A stretch of 64,000 bases of DNA from NCBI RefSeq assembly GCF_963675165.1, contig NC_087390.1, positions 5,576,750-5,640,749 of the forward strand, given 5' to 3'. Shown in pieces: positions 46,094 through 56,161 of the stretch. This DNA comes from Halichondria panicea. Lineage: Eukaryota > Porifera > Demospongiae > Suberitida > Halichondriidae. The notes below the pieces were generated by a model. The model was not told the DNA's origin and did not search any database. It saw only the letters and a list, made by a program, of their open reading frames with translations. The position numbers and the translations under genes were made by a program. Position 1 is the first letter of the stretch, and each line of letters starts with the position of its first letter.

Positions 46094-46484
46094 TGTTGTG
46101 TGGTTTTCGTTTTGTGCTACTTTAGTTGGTCACTATTGTATCTCTTAAGATTTGTTTGTTGGGCGTTGCCCTACACTAGTACAGTTAATGGGTGTGTCAC
46201 ATGTGATAAGCGTATTCACAATAAATCTCTCACTGCATTTCAAGCCTTATTAGGAGGATGTGAATTTTTTTATCATTGACACATGTCAATGCATGTGTGT
46301 ATAATATATTCATTGTGGTCAAGGGAACAAAGATTCCAAACAATAATGACAGACAAGCACGGTATACATAATTGTAATTCCTACTTAGAGATAGACTCTG
46401 TTTCTACTTAATTACTCTTGTCTAACTTCAATGTTTTGGGGGTACGCATGCACATGCATTCATATAACTCTTACTTATTTCTAC

Positions 46485-48665
46485 TCACTTAGTGTAATAT
46501 CTGATCAATGCAAAGCATATAATTAGGAAGACGGCAAGCGCAGCTATAATACTTGCAAATGAAGCAACCGCACCTATTCCTGAGCTTTTTAAAGCATCGA
46601 CTTCATCCTCAAGATTGCTAATACTTGCACTGTGTTGACTCAGCAAGGCTGTCTTCGTATCTTGTGCACTCGCCACTTCATCAATTCTTTTGCTCAGATT
46701 TGTTCTTGCGTTGTTAGGTTCGTTAATGTTGCGAAGGACATCATCTCTAATGACATCCGTCCTCTCCCTCACCTCAGAAATATTTCTCGAAGTATCCACT
46801 CTTAGCTTCTCTATACTTGCACCCTGTAGTTGTACACTTGTATTCACTGCACGCAGCTGTGCCTCTAAAGCTAGTAGCTCACTCTCCGTTACGAATCTAG
46901 TAATGTTAGTTCCGAGGCCATATGCATCTCTTATTGTTGCATTGAGAATATTAATTTGATTTGAGTTTGCAGCAATGGCTTCTTGGGTCATCGCAAACTT
47001 TTGTCCTATGTCCCTGATGCTTGAGTTCAGTCGCTCCTCTTGTTCAGCTACCTTTCCATCCAGTGCAGCAAAACCCTCGGCTGTAGTTTCTTGAATCGTC
47101 TCCAACTTCTGTCCTATGTCTCTGATACTCGAGTTCAGTCGCTCTTCTTGTTTAACTACCTTTCCATCCTGTGCAGCAAAACCCTCGGCTGTAGTTTCTT
47201 GAATCGTCTCCAACTTCTGTTCTATTTCCCTGATGCTCGAGTTCAGTTGCTCCTCTTGTTCAGCTACCTTTCCATCCAGTGCAGCAAAACCCTCGGCTGT
47301 AGTTTCTTGAATCGTCTCCAACTTCTGTCCTATGTCTCTGATACTCGAGTTCAGTCGCTCTTCTTGTTCAGCTACCTTTCCAAAACCCTCGGCTGTAGTT
47401 TCTTGAATCGTCTCCAACTTCTGTCCCATGTCTCTGATACTCGAGTTCAGTCGCTCTTCTTGTTCAGCTACCTTTCCATCCAGTGCAGCAAAACCCTCGG
47501 CTGTAGTTTCTTGAATCGCCTCCAACTTCTGTCCTATGTCTCTGATACTCGAGTTCAGTCGCTCTTCTTGTTCAGCTACCTTTCTATCCAGTGCAGCAAA
47601 ACCCTCGGCTGTAGTTTCTTGAATCGTCTCCAACTTCTGTCCTATGTTCCTGATGCTCGAGTTCAGTCGCTCTTCTTGTTCAGCTACCTTTCCATCCAGT
47701 GTAGCAAAAGCCTCGACAGTAGCTTCTTGAATCATCTCCAACTTCTGTCCTATGTCTCTGATGCTCGAGTTCAGTCGCTCCTCTTGTTCAGCTACCTTTC
47801 CATCTAGTGCAGCGAAACCCTCGGCAGTAGCTTCTTGAATCGTCTCCAACTTCTGTCCTATGTCTCTGATACTCGAGTTCAGTCGCTCCTCTTGTTCAGC
47901 TACCTTTCCATCCAGTGCAGCAAAACCCTTGGCTGTAGTTTCTTGAATCGTCTCCAACTTCTGTCCTATGTCCCTGATGCTCGAGTTCAGTTACTCTTCT
48001 TGTTCAGCTACCTTTCCATCCAGTGCAGCAAAAGCCTCGGCAGTAGCTTCTTGAATCGTCTCCAACTTCTGGCCTGTGTCTCTGATGCTCGAGTTCAGTC
48101 GCTCTTTTTGTTCAGCTACCTTTCTATCCAGTGAAGCGAAACCATCGGCATTGGTTTCTATTTCCTCACGATTCTGCATAGTTTGATTTGCTTGATTAGT
48201 CTGAGAATACTGAAGCTGTGCCTCTTGCTTAGTATAGTTGGTTTGCAATTCTGAAAACCTGTTGTTCAGATCGGAAATGTTTTGTTGTAAAGCCTCCAGT
48301 TGTTGAAATACCTCCACTGCTGTACCCGTGCCTCTTGAATTATTCTCTAGATGTTCAAGCCTTTGATTAAATTTTGTGGCAATTACCACAATTGAAATTC
48401 CAATTCCCACAACAAGCACAACAGCCACAACAGCTACTTTGAAAGTAGTACCCTTCAGCAATTTCTTGCAATCTCCACACCCTGGAGCTTTATTGGGTTT
48501 GCTTACATCCTTTCTTCCAACAGCTTTGTCGGGATCGATACATTCTTTCTCACTTGCTGCAGCTTTATTGGGCTCACTACCTTGGCTATTAGCTGTATTG
48601 TTCGAGGGTACTCCAATTGTACTAGCAAGAGTACTATCCAAAATGTTTATACCATCATTTGACAT
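46485..48665 (-). pseudogene. Long coiled-coil double-TM protein with 36-residue repeats and one in-frame stop
   Basis: One frame of 727 codons from ATG at 48,665 to the stop at 46,485, broken only by TAA at 47,991-47,993 (codon 225). Sibling repeats have CGA (Arg) at that place. The tail is 75 residues with several PNKA motifs, and the TM is at 76-97 (VAVVAVVLVVGIGISIVVIA). The ectodomain holds about 11 tandem units of 36 residues, with LNSSIRDIGQKLETIQE and GFAALDGKVAEQEE as the two halves. The N-x-S site in LNSS is kept in nearly every unit. One unit lacks four residues. The C-terminus is a second TM (ASIIAALAVFLIICFALI) with a short RYYTK tail, not a GPI signal. The long intact frame means the stop is recent, polymorphic or an assembly error. 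The antisense frame with FLFSYLSIQCSKTLG repeats is a shadow. Confidence 0.75.
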
Positions 48666-49229
48666 GGTTGAATCAATTGTTTAGTTTGCCGTATAGCTGA
48701 CAGTTACTTAGAGTAGTTCTCTGAGTATACTTATGCTTTGGTAGGGTACACAAACACTGATATAATTATATTTATTTGTGCCACATGCTTCAGGATTAGG
48801 CAGTTACTCGTGATTATACTTCACAGGCTGCATCACCATGGTAATTATTACTGTGCAACCTCTCACATTATTAGCCTGGGTCTCTCCAGGTATATATACA
48901 TGTGTACATTCCATTACACAATCAGTATACAACTTCCAATATTGTGATTACTTTTGGTCTATATATGTTTGAGTACATTTCAGTGTGGTAAAAGAAGAAA
49001 TAGGGAACAACTGACAGAAACGAAAACCCCAATTGTTGGGTTTTTACATAACTCCACTTAGAGATCGAACTTGTGTTCTACTTTTTGCTCTTCTATGCAA
49101 AGCATATCTAAGTAACCACTACAAGCAAAGCGAATCCTATAATAGAAGCAACCCGGCGCATTTATCCTAGAGCTTTTAGCATTACAAGCCGTTGTGCTTG
49201 AATTACCATGAAAGCAACTGGATGATAAA

Positions 49230-49391
49230 GCTGTGAAGAATGTAACGTTACCACTATGGCAACAATCTCAAACAGTTTGCTCTTCAACCATGCATGCAGG
49301 TTTCTGTGGCTTGGCTAGCACCATTGTTGCTACTATTACTATCAGTTGTACTGTCCTTGTCTTCCCCGCACATTTATTTTTCAGGATCCAT
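49230..49391 (-). pseudogene. Orphan 5' end of a coiled-coil family gene
   Basis: From an ATG at 49,391 the minus strand reads MDPEK then stop. Downstream in another frame it shows CGEDKDSTTDSNSSNNGASQ, parallel to the N-terminal tail coded at 52,390-52,535. It is interrupted before the TM. It belongs to a duplicated block that recurs around 52.4, 55.6 and 58.3 kb. The following 49,400-49,860 shares long stretches with 57,770-58,110 (AAGAAAGTAAGCAAA, CATGCTTGACGGTA, GCTCTCCAACAAGAT). Confidence 0.65.
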
Positions 49392-49985
49392 ATCCATAAT
49401 CTCCATAGCTATTCTTTTCGTCCTTTTTTCTTACAATTGTGCCAGTCTTCTCTGAGTTTAGCCTTGACTCTTTTTTGTAGTTTATATAATTATACCACAC
49501 TTATGTCACCACAAATTGATCTCATTGGTCAACAGCTATATATCAGGATATATAGAATATTAGCATACAGCCCCAGGCATGCACAGTTTTTCAAGTTGTT
49601 TTTTAGTTTTTTCATTTGTTCAAGAAAGTAAGCAAAGAGAAAAGAGCCATGCTTGACGGTACTAAGACTCAAAGCGACGGCAGAAACAGGGAAGGTGCTC
49701 TCCAACAAGATGGCTAAGCTTCCATGGGTCCATGGGCGCGGTTTAGATACATTTTATCCAAGAGCTTGCAACTCCAGTAATAAGGGACGTTGAATGGTCA
49801 ACGCTAATTGGACCAAGGAAGCTCTTGAGCATCTGTAGGAGTCAACATGTTGCTCAACTAGCTCTTTGACGGCTGCAAATTTTGGCATAGTCTTGTTCTT
49901 TTTTGCAGTCTGCATCGTGATTGAATTGTTGCTAGGGGGAGGTCCTTTTATAGTGCTGCGGTCACGTGGTATAAGTCAGATATGT

Positions 49986-50112
49986 CACACCTACTCGGAG
50001 GATATGCACCCTATATATCCTCCGCTAGCGTGGTTACATACCCCTTGGCTCCGCCTCGGAGTAACCACGGTAGCGGAGGATATATGGGTGCATATCCTCC
50101 TCTTAGGTGTGG
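49986..50112. mobile_element. Palindromic MITE, about 127 bp
   Basis: Arms ACACCTACTCGGAGGATATG and CATATCCTCCTCTTAGGTGT, with a GGTTAC...GTAACC core. It sits inside the duplicated upstream block; the related blocks at 52.65 and 58.38 kb lack it. Relative at 34,131-34,272. Confidence 0.75.
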
Positions 50113-50166
50113 TGTACTATTGGTTTGGCTCCCTGATAATAATAGGGGGTTTTCCCAGGTACATTC

Positions 50167-50520
50167 CAGACGAAGTTCGATTGAACTCAGCTGTCACGTT
50201 TTGCCTCAGGATATTTAGAGCGACTTCCAGTTAGTTGCTGGCACCGTTGAAAACCTCGATGACAGTATTGGATTGTTGTTGAGCTTCTATCTCCACTTCA
50301 GCGAGCCTGATGTGGTTGGTAAGGTTACGATAGAGATTGAAGCCAGCTATACCAGCAAGACCGAGCACTAGTGCAAACAGTAGTACAATCAGTAGCAGAG
50401 GTAGTGAGCATCTACAACACGACCTTTGCTTTAATGGTGGTTCTTCTTCTTCTTGGAACTGGTAGCTGCTAGGTCGTGCTACTGGTCGTGGTGTACGGCT
50501 TATATCCGTTTTATATATGA
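50167..50520 (-). pseudogene. Truncated copy of the 221-aa gene
   Basis: The minus strand encodes DISRTPRPVARPSSYQFQ, the same TM (LPLLLIVLLFALVLGLAG) and ectodomain down to EVFNGASN, then a stop. Beyond it, LRQNVTAEFNR is still visible in the flank. It lacks both the first 18 codons and the C-terminal half of the gene at 45.4 kb. Identity is very high, so the duplication is recent. Confidence 0.8.
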
Positions 50521-50659
50521 ATCTCATTGACACATTAAATGTGTATGTGGGAACAAGGATTTTAAACAATAATTGACAAACAAGCACCAATTTTTGTGGT
50601 ATACATAATTATGAATCATAACTGTTACTTATAGGGATCGACTCTTAATTGCTCTTGTG

Positions 50660-52535
50660 TCACTTCGAACAGAATATCCAACCAACCACTGCAATAATAA
50701 TGAGCACAGCGAATCCAATAGTAGCAAATGTAACCGCACCTATCCCAAGACTTTTTAAATAAATAGATTCGCTTTCAAGATCGCTAACTTTCGCACTGTG
50801 TTGGCTCAGCAAGGCTGTGTTTGTGTCCTGTTTAGTTTCCACTTCATCTATTCTTCTGTTCAGACTTGTTCTTGCATCGTTAAGTTCGTTAGTGTTGCGA
50901 ATGACATCATCTCCAATGACATCGAGTGAGTCTTGTGTCCTCTCTCTCACCTCAGAAATATTTCTCGAAGTATCCACTCTTAGTTTCTCTATACTTGCAC
51001 CCTGTAGTTGTACACTTGTATTCACTGAACGCAGCTGTGCTTCTAGTAGCTCACTGTTCATTATGAATCTAGTAATGTTAGTTTCGAGGTCGTATGCATC
51101 TCTTATCGTTGCAATGAGGATATTAATTTGATTTGTGTTTGCAGCAATGGCTTCTTGGATCATCTCAAACTGTTGTCCTATGTCCTTGATGCTTGAGTTC
51201 AGTCGCTCTTCTTGTTCAGCTACTGTTCCATGCAGTGCAGCAAAAGCCTCGGCTGTAGCTTCTTGAATCGTCTCAAACTTTTGTGCTGTGTCCCTGATGC
51301 TCGAGTTCACTATCTCCTCTTGTTCAGTTAACTTTCCATCCTGTGCAGCGAAAGCCTCAGCAGTAGCTTCTTGAATCGTTTCAAACTTTTGTGCTGTGTC
51401 CCTGATGCTAGAGTTCACTCTCTCTTCTTGTTCGTCCACCTTCTCATCCAGTGCAGCGAAACCCTCGGCAATCCTTGTTATTTGCTCACGATTCACCACT
51501 ATTTTATTTCCTTGATTCGTTTGAGCAGTTCCAAGAGACTGTAGCTGTGCTTCTTGTATCTTGTCTTTGGCTTGCAATGCTAAAACCTTGCTGCTCAAAT
51601 CAGAAATATTTCGTTGGATAGTCTCCAGCTTTTGAATGTCAATTTTCAATGTTGCACATCTGCAATTTGGGTTATTCTGTAGATTATCAATCCTTTGCAC
51701 TAATTGGTTTGACTTCTGTTCTTGAAGTACTACGAAAGCAGTAACTACACCTATGCATACAGCTACAGTGGCGTAGCCAGAGGGGGGCAGAGGGTTCTCC
51801 AGCACCCCCCTCTGGCCTCAGACTCTGCTCCACAAGTTCATTTTACTAACTAGCTAGCTGATATGAGATCGAGAGTAACTAGAGCTCTATCAACTCAAAA
51901 CTCCACCTCTAACTATCTAGCTCCACCTCCAAATATTCATTCCAGTCAGTGCACATGCGCAAAGCCACGTGCTGAGCAGACCAAGGTCCCCCACAGAGTT
52001 GCAGACTGTTAATGTTCAGCAGCTATCACCATCATCATCATGAGTATTTTTCCGTTGAGCCCAGTTCACAGAGCAGCACTGCAACTGCAAGTGGCTTGCC
52101 ACCCTGTCCTGCTAATTCACAAGCAGAACCTGGTTAGCAGCTGCATGATTTAATTGTCACAACTCAAAACAATGCATTTTATAGGACATCTTCAAATGAA
52201 GATGTGGCTTAACCACCAGTACCCTCAAAGTAGCAGTACCCTCATTTCTTTAGCCAGATTGCGTTAGAATCAATCTCAGAGCATGTAACAACAAAAATTT
52301 TCTGGGGGAGTGCCCCCACCCCCATTGGTAATAAGCACCCCCCTATCTCAAATCCTTGCTACGCCCCTGAGCTATGAACAATAATAATATTATAACCACT
52401 ATGACGACAATCTCAAACCATTTGCTCTTCAACCGGGTTTTTGTAGTTTGGCTACCACCATTGCTACTACGTGTACTACTATCTGCAGCTGTACTGTCCT
52501 CGTCTTCCCCGCACGTTTTTTTTTTCAGAATCCAT
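50660..52535 (-). pseudogene. Coiled-coil double-TM family gene interrupted by a transposon
   Basis: The 3' part (50,660-51,765) is open: end of TM1 (CIGVVTAFVVLQEQ), Cys-containing NCRCATLKIDIQKL, three 36-residue repeats (VNSSIRDTAQKFETIQEATA), a region near-identical to the gene at 46.5 kb (VQLQGASIEKLRVDTSRNIS), and a C-terminal TM (ATIGFAVLIIIAVVGWIFCSK). The 5' part lies at 52,370-52,535 and codes CGEDEDSTAADSSTRSS and the start of TM1 (WFEIVVIVVIILLLFIA). The 604-bp element at 51,766-52,369 separates them exactly inside TM1, and the frames agree across it once one AGCTA duplication is discounted. In addition a run of ten A after the start puts the ATG out of frame by one base. A short frame beginning within the element (MLENPLPPSGYA) could give a TM-poor product but is probably not native. 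Confidence 0.8.
51766..52369. mobile_element. CAGTGGCGTA-type element in TM1 coding sequence, 604 bp
   Basis: The ends CAGTGGCGTAGC and TTGCTACGCCCCTG are flanked by AGCTA (51,761-51,765; 52,370-52,374). There is no clear transposase. End type and 5-bp duplication match the elements at 8.3 and 28.0 kb. Confidence 0.85.
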
Positions 52536-52703
52536 GTTGGTAGTCTCCATAGCTATTCTTTTCGTCTTTTTTACTTAGAATTGTCAGTGGTTCTGAGTTT
52601 ATATTAGCCTTGACTCTTCTTTGTATAATGTAGTTTATATATGAAGTGCTTAGGTGTAGTGTACTAGTGGTTTGGCTCCTAGTTATAGCTGTTTACAATA
52701 ACA

Positions 52704-52728
52704 GGGGGTTTCCCAGGTGTAGTCCCTT
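52704..52728. promoter_or_regulatory. Kappa-B-like palindrome upstream of the interrupted gene
   Basis: GGGGTTTCCC (52,705-52,714) fits GGGRNNYYCC and is followed by AGGTGTAGTCCCT, the degenerate second half of the palindrome seen at 41.05 kb. It lies about 170 bp upstream of the relic start codon at 52,535. Confidence 0.5.
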
Positions 52729-52849
52729 GATGAAGCCCGTACAAGTTGATGTTTTCCCAGGTACAATCCCTGGATTGTTGGCCACAGTGTGGTGTATAGG
52801 TAGGTAGTGCTGTGTACAAATAACAGTGGCCATGCATGCTTTTGCTTTT

Positions 52850-53147
52850 GCTTTCTTATGTTATTGGCTTGTAATGCTGAAAATTAATGTTGCTCAAGTC
52901 AGATACGTTTCTTTGTAAGTTGTTGAATGTCGATTTTCAACATTGCACATGTGCAATTTGTATATAGATGTTCAATATTTTGCTCTAGTTGGTTTAATTG
53001 ACCTCCGTGCTTGAAAACAATACTATGCATGAAGCTGTAAACACTTACAGTATAGCAACCACACATACATAGAACTGTGACTATGACAATCTTACTCTGA
53101 AACAAGGTTTCTTTGCTACTAGTATCATTATCGTATCCATCGATCAT
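52850..53147 (-). pseudogene. N-terminal fragment of a coiled-coil family gene
   Basis: From ATG 53,147 (MIDGYDNDTSSK) it encodes a TM segment (IVIVTVLCMCGCYTVSVYSF) and LNQLEQNIEHLYTNCTCAML, which parallels LVQRIDNLQ...CRCATLKIDIQ of the gene at 50.7-52.5 kb. A frameshift follows KIDIQQLTK; RNVSDLSN continues in the next frame and then decays. A TTTTTCCCAGGTACAATCCC relic of the upstream module is at 53,395. Confidence 0.7.
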
Positions 53148-53675
53148 AATTACGAATTCACATCCTCAAACTCCAAGCATATTCTTTTTGTCTGGTTTAT
53201 TTTGACATGGATCAAATATCGGCTAGTTGATAGTTGTCGATCACTTGTCACAGTGTTCTCAGATTTTCTATGAAGTGTGTATCTGGTCAACTTGAGTAGA
53301 TTCATTTGGTTTGGCCTACTAATATTCACGGTGAGGTTAAAGGTCGTGCATTGTGACCTGTACATTCCAGTTGCCTTGTTTACACTAAATAATTGGTTTT
53401 TCCCAGGTACAATCCCTTGTTGCCCAGTGATTGGGCAGATATCAAAGCAATCCAGTGCTCTGTATCTGGCATGTTGCACTGTGCTGGGCAATAACTAAAA
53501 CTTGCAGATTGCTGACTCACTGTAAACACTTCACATTACACAACTACAATTATTATATACTAGGTAGTACTTATACGTACTATGATTGATGCAATATAAG
53601 GTAATCAGACAATGAAAGTTAATAGTCACACTGCAACTTATACACAGCAGACATAAAGTTAATTGGTGCACATAA

Positions 53676-55031
53676 TTATAAGTCAAAATACTTAGTTAAC
53701 AATAAACAACACGAAGTAAATAATGCAATTATAAAAGTGCTTCCAATGTCTCTAGACCCTGAGGACCGAACACTTTCTAGTAGTCTATTGAATCTTTGGT
53801 CATGTGCATTAGTTTGCTCTGTTAGGGAGACTTGCTTTCCCTCAATCTGTGTTACTTTCCTATCATGATAATCAAGACGCTTACCTTGTGACTCAATTTT
53901 TGCTTTAATTGTTTCGATCTCTCTGTTCTGACTATCAATACTCGTAGCGAAATGTGTGTTCTGTTTATTCAACTTTTCAATTCGATCGTAAATGTCTTTC
54001 GTGTTCTGTTTTGTTCTGCTCACTTTCTTGGAAAGATCATCAATGTTCTTTCTGAGCTCTTTGTCAGTCACTGATTTCTCTGATTTCAATTTGTCTACTC
54101 TTTTGACAATGGCTTCAAGTCGAGCTTCATCATTAGCCATCTGTGTTTTCAGCTCTTGAAGCAAAACACTATTTTCTCGAGTTTTGACTTTCAGTTCTTT
54201 AAAACCAGTCGTAAGCGATTGTATTTTGTCCTTTGCTGAGGTAAGAGTCAGTTCCATTTGTTTGCTTTTAGTGGAGAGTTCGCTGACTTTGGCTTCAGTA
54301 TTATTGTGAGTTTCTGTAAGTTTTTGGTCAAGAGAATCAATTAATTTGTTGATATGCATTGTCAGATTCATCACAGTTGAATTTTGTTGCTGTTTAATCT
54401 CATTTATCAACAGCTCAAACTTCGCATCTGTCTGTTTTTGGATTTTTTCCCCCACTGCGTCAAGAGCCAGCTCCATTTGTTTGGAGAGTTCGCTGACTTT
54501 GGCTCGAGTACTGTTGTGGATTTCTGTAAGTTTTTGGTCAAGAGAATCGATCGATTTGTCAATATGCATTGTCAGATTCATCACAGTTGAGTTTTGTTGC
54601 TGTTTAAGTTTGGTTACCATTAGCAACATTCGCTCATACTTCGCATCAGTCTGCTTTTGGTGTTCTCTCAAATCTATCATTTTAAGCCTCATTGCATCAT
54701 TCTCAATTGCTTGGGTAGCATTTGCTTTCACAATCGTTTCTTTTAAACTATTGTGCGCTTCACGTGACCTGACTTCACTCATCACGAAGAATACTACCAC
54801 AGATACTAGCACAGTTGCTGCAGCTATTCCAGCTATTTCTCTTCGATTAAGATTCTGCAACTTGTTAAAAAATCGCTTCTTGTCCACTGCAAATTTTTTG
54901 CATTGGGTCCACATTGATTTCTGTTCTTTTTGCTCAGATTCCTTGTCTTCCATTACAAAAGTGAGCTCTCCATTGCTAGTGTTCTCCGTGTCAGAGAGTG
55001 TCAGCTTAGTGTAGTCAGTAGCTTGAGTCAT
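53676..55031 (-). CDS. Double-anchored coiled-coil membrane protein (MTQATDYTKL subfamily), 451 aa
   Basis: Single exon; it is the only full-length, undisrupted member of this subfamily in the window. The cytoplasmic tail (1-65) starts MTQATDYTKL, where YTKL is a YxxPhi-type sorting motif, and is rich in Glu/Lys. The TM is at 66-84 (IAGIAAATVLVSVVVFFVM). The ectodomain is one long coiled coil with two copies of a block containing KQQQNSTVMNLTMHI and many N-x-S/T sites. The C-terminus has small residues (RSSGSRD) followed by a hydrophobic stretch (STFIIALFTSCCLLL), a likely GPI signal although it ends KYFDL. Four damaged or shortened paralogues follow at 56.2, 58.7, 60.5 and 63.1 kb. Tethering between membranes or between cells is inferred from topology alone. 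Confidence 0.85.
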   Translation of the reverse strand: MTQATDYTKLTLSDTENTSNGELTFVMEDKESEQKEQKSMWTQCKKFAVDKKRFFNKLQNLNRREIAGIAAATVLVSVVVFFVMSEVRSREAHNSLKETIVKANATQAIENDAMRLKMIDLREHQKQTDAKYERMLLMVTKLKQQQNSTVMNLTMHIDKSIDSLDQKLTEIHNSTRAKVSELSKQMELALDAVGEKIQKQTDAKFELLINEIKQQQNSTVMNLTMHINKLIDSLDQKLTETHNNTEAKVSELSTKSKQMELTLTSAKDKIQSLTTGFKELKVKTRENSVLLQELKTQMANDEARLEAIVKRVDKLKSEKSVTDKELRKNIDDLSKKVSRTKQNTKDIYDRIEKLNKQNTHFATSIDSQNREIETIKAKIESQGKRLDYHDRKVTQIEGKQVSLTEQTNAHDQRFNRLLESVRSSGSRDIGSTFIIALFTSCCLLLTKYFDL

Positions 55032-55099
55032 TTTGAGTGGCTATATATATGTTTGCTAGTCAAAAATCACAGTGAATGGTTTAATGCAACCTGTTGTAA

Positions 55100-55140
55100 G
55101 CTTATAAAGCCATTGGATATATTACCCTGAAAATTCCCCT
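55100..55140 (-). promoter_or_regulatory. Conserved TATA-CCAAT promoter module, 451-aa gene
   Basis: Read on the minus strand: GGGGAATTTTC, then ATATCCAATGGCTTTATAAG, with the TATA box 71-77 bp before the ATG. The same order and spacing precede the paralogues at 57.3, 60.06 and 63.66 kb, where the first motif is GGGGAATATCC. CCAATGG is a CCAAT-type box. GGGGAATTTTC and GGGGAATATCC resemble weak kappa-B sites. Confidence 0.55.
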
Positions 55141-55281
55141 GAGTGTATTCAATGCTGACAAGCAAAATCATTGCGTGTTGAGCTAAGCTGGTAAAGGTCA
55201 TTAATGGAGTAACTTAAGTTTAAACACATTTTACTCTACATTGTCTAGCACTTAAAAAGGAGTGTCAGTGTTTTATTGTAG

Positions 55282-55398
55282 TACTACACTGTGTGGTTTT
55301 CACTCAAAGTCCATGAGTGTTGTGGCAAATGTCAGTTTTTTGCCTGATATTTGCCACAATAGTCACGCACTTGCGTGAAAACCAAATATGTGTAGTAG
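55282..55398. mobile_element. Palindromic MITE
   Basis: The arms CTACAC..TGTGGTTTTCAC and GTGAAAACCA...GTGTAG, with a GTGGCAAATGTCAG / TGATATTTGCCAC core, are flanked by TA. Related to 10,864-10,992. Confidence 0.7.
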
Positions 55399-55599
55399 GT
55401 TTTTAAAACTCACCAACTTAGACAGAAACACAATGTAAATAAAACATAATACAAAGTATTGCATGTATATATTCTCCGCTTTGAGCCAAAGGTCAAATGA
55501 CATACTATGCTAATGCCATCTTATTGGGAATGAACTAATTGTGAGTATTCTGGTAGATTGTCTTGTACTAGATGCTAGTTGTTAGAAGCTTAAGGTTTC

Positions 55600-55700
55600 T
55601 GTGGTTTGGCTACTTTTGCTGTTCGAGTCTTTATATATCCGTATTGTTCTTGTGTCCCTCATAGGTCCACATCTGTAGGCTCCATAATATACTCTCTTAT
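55600..55700 (-). pseudogene. Strongly decayed 5' end of a family gene
   Basis: The plus-strand pattern TTTCTGTGGTTTGGCTAC followed by CCTCATAGGTCCACATCTGTAGGCTCCATA parallels the tail-coding segments at 49.3 and 52.5 kb. No open frame remains. A degenerate upstream module (GGGACGTTCCCAGGTGCAAT) is at about 55,883-55,905. Confidence 0.45.
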
Positions 55701-56161
55701 TTCAGCATTTTAATTTAGAATGATTATAAGAAGGTTAGCATGTCACAGTGTTTTCTGATTTTATATGAAGTGTTTTAAGTACTGTAGGGTATTATACCAG
55801 CTTCAACTAGTTAATTTGAGTTGATTCATTTGACTATGCATTTATGATGACTTCTATTGCCCTGTTTACAATAGCAGTAATAGGGACGTTCCCAGGTGCA
55901 ATCCCTTGCAGAATGCTGCTGACTGTAAACACTTCCACAAATTAGCTGCACGGCTATACAATCATGTATAGTACATTTCCAGGTATAGCACGTATACAGT
56001 ACATCATTTTTGTAAGGAGAATGTAAGGTCATCAGAGAGGCCATGCACATGCATGCATGCTTTTGTTTTTGTGGCGTTTTGCCAACAACTTAATTGCACA
56101 TGCAACAGCATGCATGCAGACGTACATTTAATTGGTGCACATAATAAAAGCTCTTAATAAG

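Noticed and set aside
47040-48134. Long plus-strand open frames with FLFSYLSIQCSKTLG repeats
   Set aside because: Exact antisense of the 108-bp coding repeats of the minus-strand gene; the unit length keeps every frame open.
51540-51805. ATG at 51,805 as the native start of the interrupted double-TM gene
   Set aside because: That ATG is provided by the inserted transposon (MLENPLPPSGYA derives from its end); the original N-terminus is on the other side at 52.37-52.54 kb.
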